Assembly: GCA_900546215.1 (NCBI GenBank)
Contig: URCD01000111.1
Span: 1 to 6,949, forward strand
DNA: 6,949 nucleotides
Origin: an uncultured Eubacteriales bacterium
GTDB taxonomy: Bacteria > Bacillota > Clostridia > Lachnospirales > Anaerotignaceae
Reading direction: 5' to 3'
Within the stretch, counting starts at the first letter, position 1, and each line of letters begins with the position of its first letter. Of the stretch, positions 6,627 to 6,949 are shown in pieces. Made by a program: the position numbers and the translations under genes. A model generated the notes under the pieces. It did not search any database and had not been told where the DNA came from. It was given only the letters and a program-made list of their open reading frames with translations.

Positions 6627-6864
6627 TTTTATCCCTCCGTTTCTATGTTTTTATAATAACATTTAATAATACAACTTACAAGAACTAAGTCTGTATGTAA
6701 AACTGTGTGAGATAAGAAAAATTTTCGTATTTCAAAAATAAAGTTCCGGCATTCACATATAAATATATAAACTGATTTTGGGAGGGCGGAAGCAAAGGTG
6801 AAAATTCGGCATTATTCAAATTTTGTTGTGGATTTTTAGATTGGAGAAAAGGGGAGATTAATTT
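6627..6864. other. Divergent intergenic region between mtnK (-) and the YkvI-like gene (+)
   Basis: A 238-bp AT-rich gap holding control signals for both directions. The mtnK promoter is listed separately. On the plus strand, -10-like TATAAA occurs at 6758-6763 and 6766-6771, but no convincing -35 stands at the right distance. If either is used, the right-hand gene has an untranslated leader of roughly 90 nt. No recognisable SAM-I, T-box, glycine or preQ1 riboswitch core was found, and no G+C-rich terminator hairpin. Minor symmetries: GAAAA-A-TTTTC at 6716-6726, and AAAATT/AATTTT at 6801-6806 and 6819-6824. No ORF of convincing quality lies here. Confidence 0.6.
6653..6681 (-). promoter_or_regulatory. 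Predicted sigma-A promoter for the mtnK-mtnA-aldolase-VOC operon
   Basis: Read on the minus strand: a -35-like TTGTAA (6681-6676), a 17-nt spacer, and a -10-like TATTAT (6658-6653). These match consensus at 4/6 and 5/6. Transcription would start near 6646, leaving a leader of roughly 20 nt before the mtnK ATG, just enough for its ribosome binding site. A small inverted repeat, ACTTA at 6674-6678 and TAAGT at 6686-6690, covers the -35 and could be an operator, though arms of 5 nt in AT-rich DNA are weak evidence. Confidence 0.5.
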
Positions 6865-6949
6865 ATGGCAGATTCAACAGCAAAAGGCGCTGGCTGGGCA
6901 ACAGCTTTCAGCGTTGCGTCGGTTTGGTTCGGTACTCATGTAGGCGGCG
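6865..6949 (+). CDS. N-terminus of a membrane transporter-like protein (YkvI-like), 3'-truncated by window edge
   Basis: Only 28 codons are in view. GGGGAG at 6851-6856 lies 8 nt before ATG, a good start. After a short polar N-terminus (MADSTAKGAGW) the chain becomes hydrophobic, and AFSVASVWFGTHVGG ends at the edge. This pattern of a first helix that begins 'FSVAS' and runs into a Gly-rich break resembles YkvI-family membrane proteins (COG3949) of the amino-acid/polyamine/organocation transporter type. The family call is from memory of that N-terminal signature and rests on few residues; other LeuT- or APC-fold carriers are possible. It is transcribed divergently from the methylthioribose salvage operon, which may mean shared regulation, but the substrate is unknown. 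Confidence 0.55.
   Translation, partial: MADSTAKGAGWATAFSVASVWFGTHVGG

Noticed and set aside
6716..6726. GAAAA-A-TTTTC palindrome, considered as a CodY-like or other repressor site.
   Set aside because: It does not match the AATTTTCWGAAAATT arrangement, and short A/T palindromes are expected by chance in this AT-rich stretch.
6747..6813. Repeated 7-mer CGGCATT at 6747-6753 and 6807-6813, 60 nt apart, in the divergent control region.
   Set aside because: Only seven bases match, with the flanks differing; two copies are not enough to call an operator or repeat family.
1..6949. Search for mobile elements, CRISPR repeats, toxin-antitoxin pairs, tRNA or rRNA genes.
   Set aside because: No spaced direct repeats, transposase motifs, terminal inverted repeats, toxin-sized gene pairs or RNA gene cores were recognised; nearly all of the window is accounted for by metabolic genes.

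Overview
The window looks like chromosome from an anaerobic Gram-positive of the Clostridia, most probably a Lachnospiraceae relative. This is an inference. It rests on moderately AT-rich DNA, strong GGAGG-type ribosome binding sites, tightly packed operons, a GGST-type phosphatidylserine decarboxylase, a phosphatidylserine synthase with an extended CDP-alcohol motif, and methylthioribose salvage genes without the oxygen-dependent branch. No rRNA, tRNA, CRISPR array, insertion sequence or integrase was seen, so this reads as core metabolic DNA rather than a mobile region.

Layout. Positions 2-3244 (+) hold four tightly spaced genes. They are the 3' part of a flippase-like polytopic membrane protein (PF03706-type, cut by the left edge), phosphatidylserine synthase (pssA), phosphatidylserine decarboxylase (psd) and a carbon-nitrogen hydrolase of the Nit2/omega-amidase type. 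The first two genes overlap by 4 nt, pssA and psd overlap by 31 nt, and 17 nt separate psd from the hydrolase. A strong hairpin at 3244-3277 works as a terminator in both directions. It separates this block from a convergent minus-strand operon, read from 6626 down to 3280: mtnK (methylthioribose kinase), mtnA (methylthioribose-1-phosphate isomerase), a class II (FucA/AraD-type) aldolase, and a small VOC-family protein. A plausible sigma-A promoter lies just upstream of mtnK. A divergent gene starts at 6865 (+) and runs off the right edge. Its first 28 codons resemble YkvI-type membrane transporters.

How the genes work together. pssA and psd convert CDP-diacylglycerol plus serine to phosphatidylserine and then to phosphatidylethanolamine. 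The flippase-like protein may move a lipid product across the membrane. mtnK, mtnA and the aldolase together fit the oxygen-independent 'DHAP shunt' for 5'-methylthioadenosine and/or 5'-deoxyadenosine leftovers: methylthioribose (or 5-deoxyribose) is phosphorylated, isomerised to the ribulose phosphate and cleaved to dihydroxyacetone phosphate plus an aldehyde. The least explained parts are the VOC protein, which lacks three of the four usual metal ligands, and the link, if any, of the divergent transporter and the convergent amidase to this salvage route.
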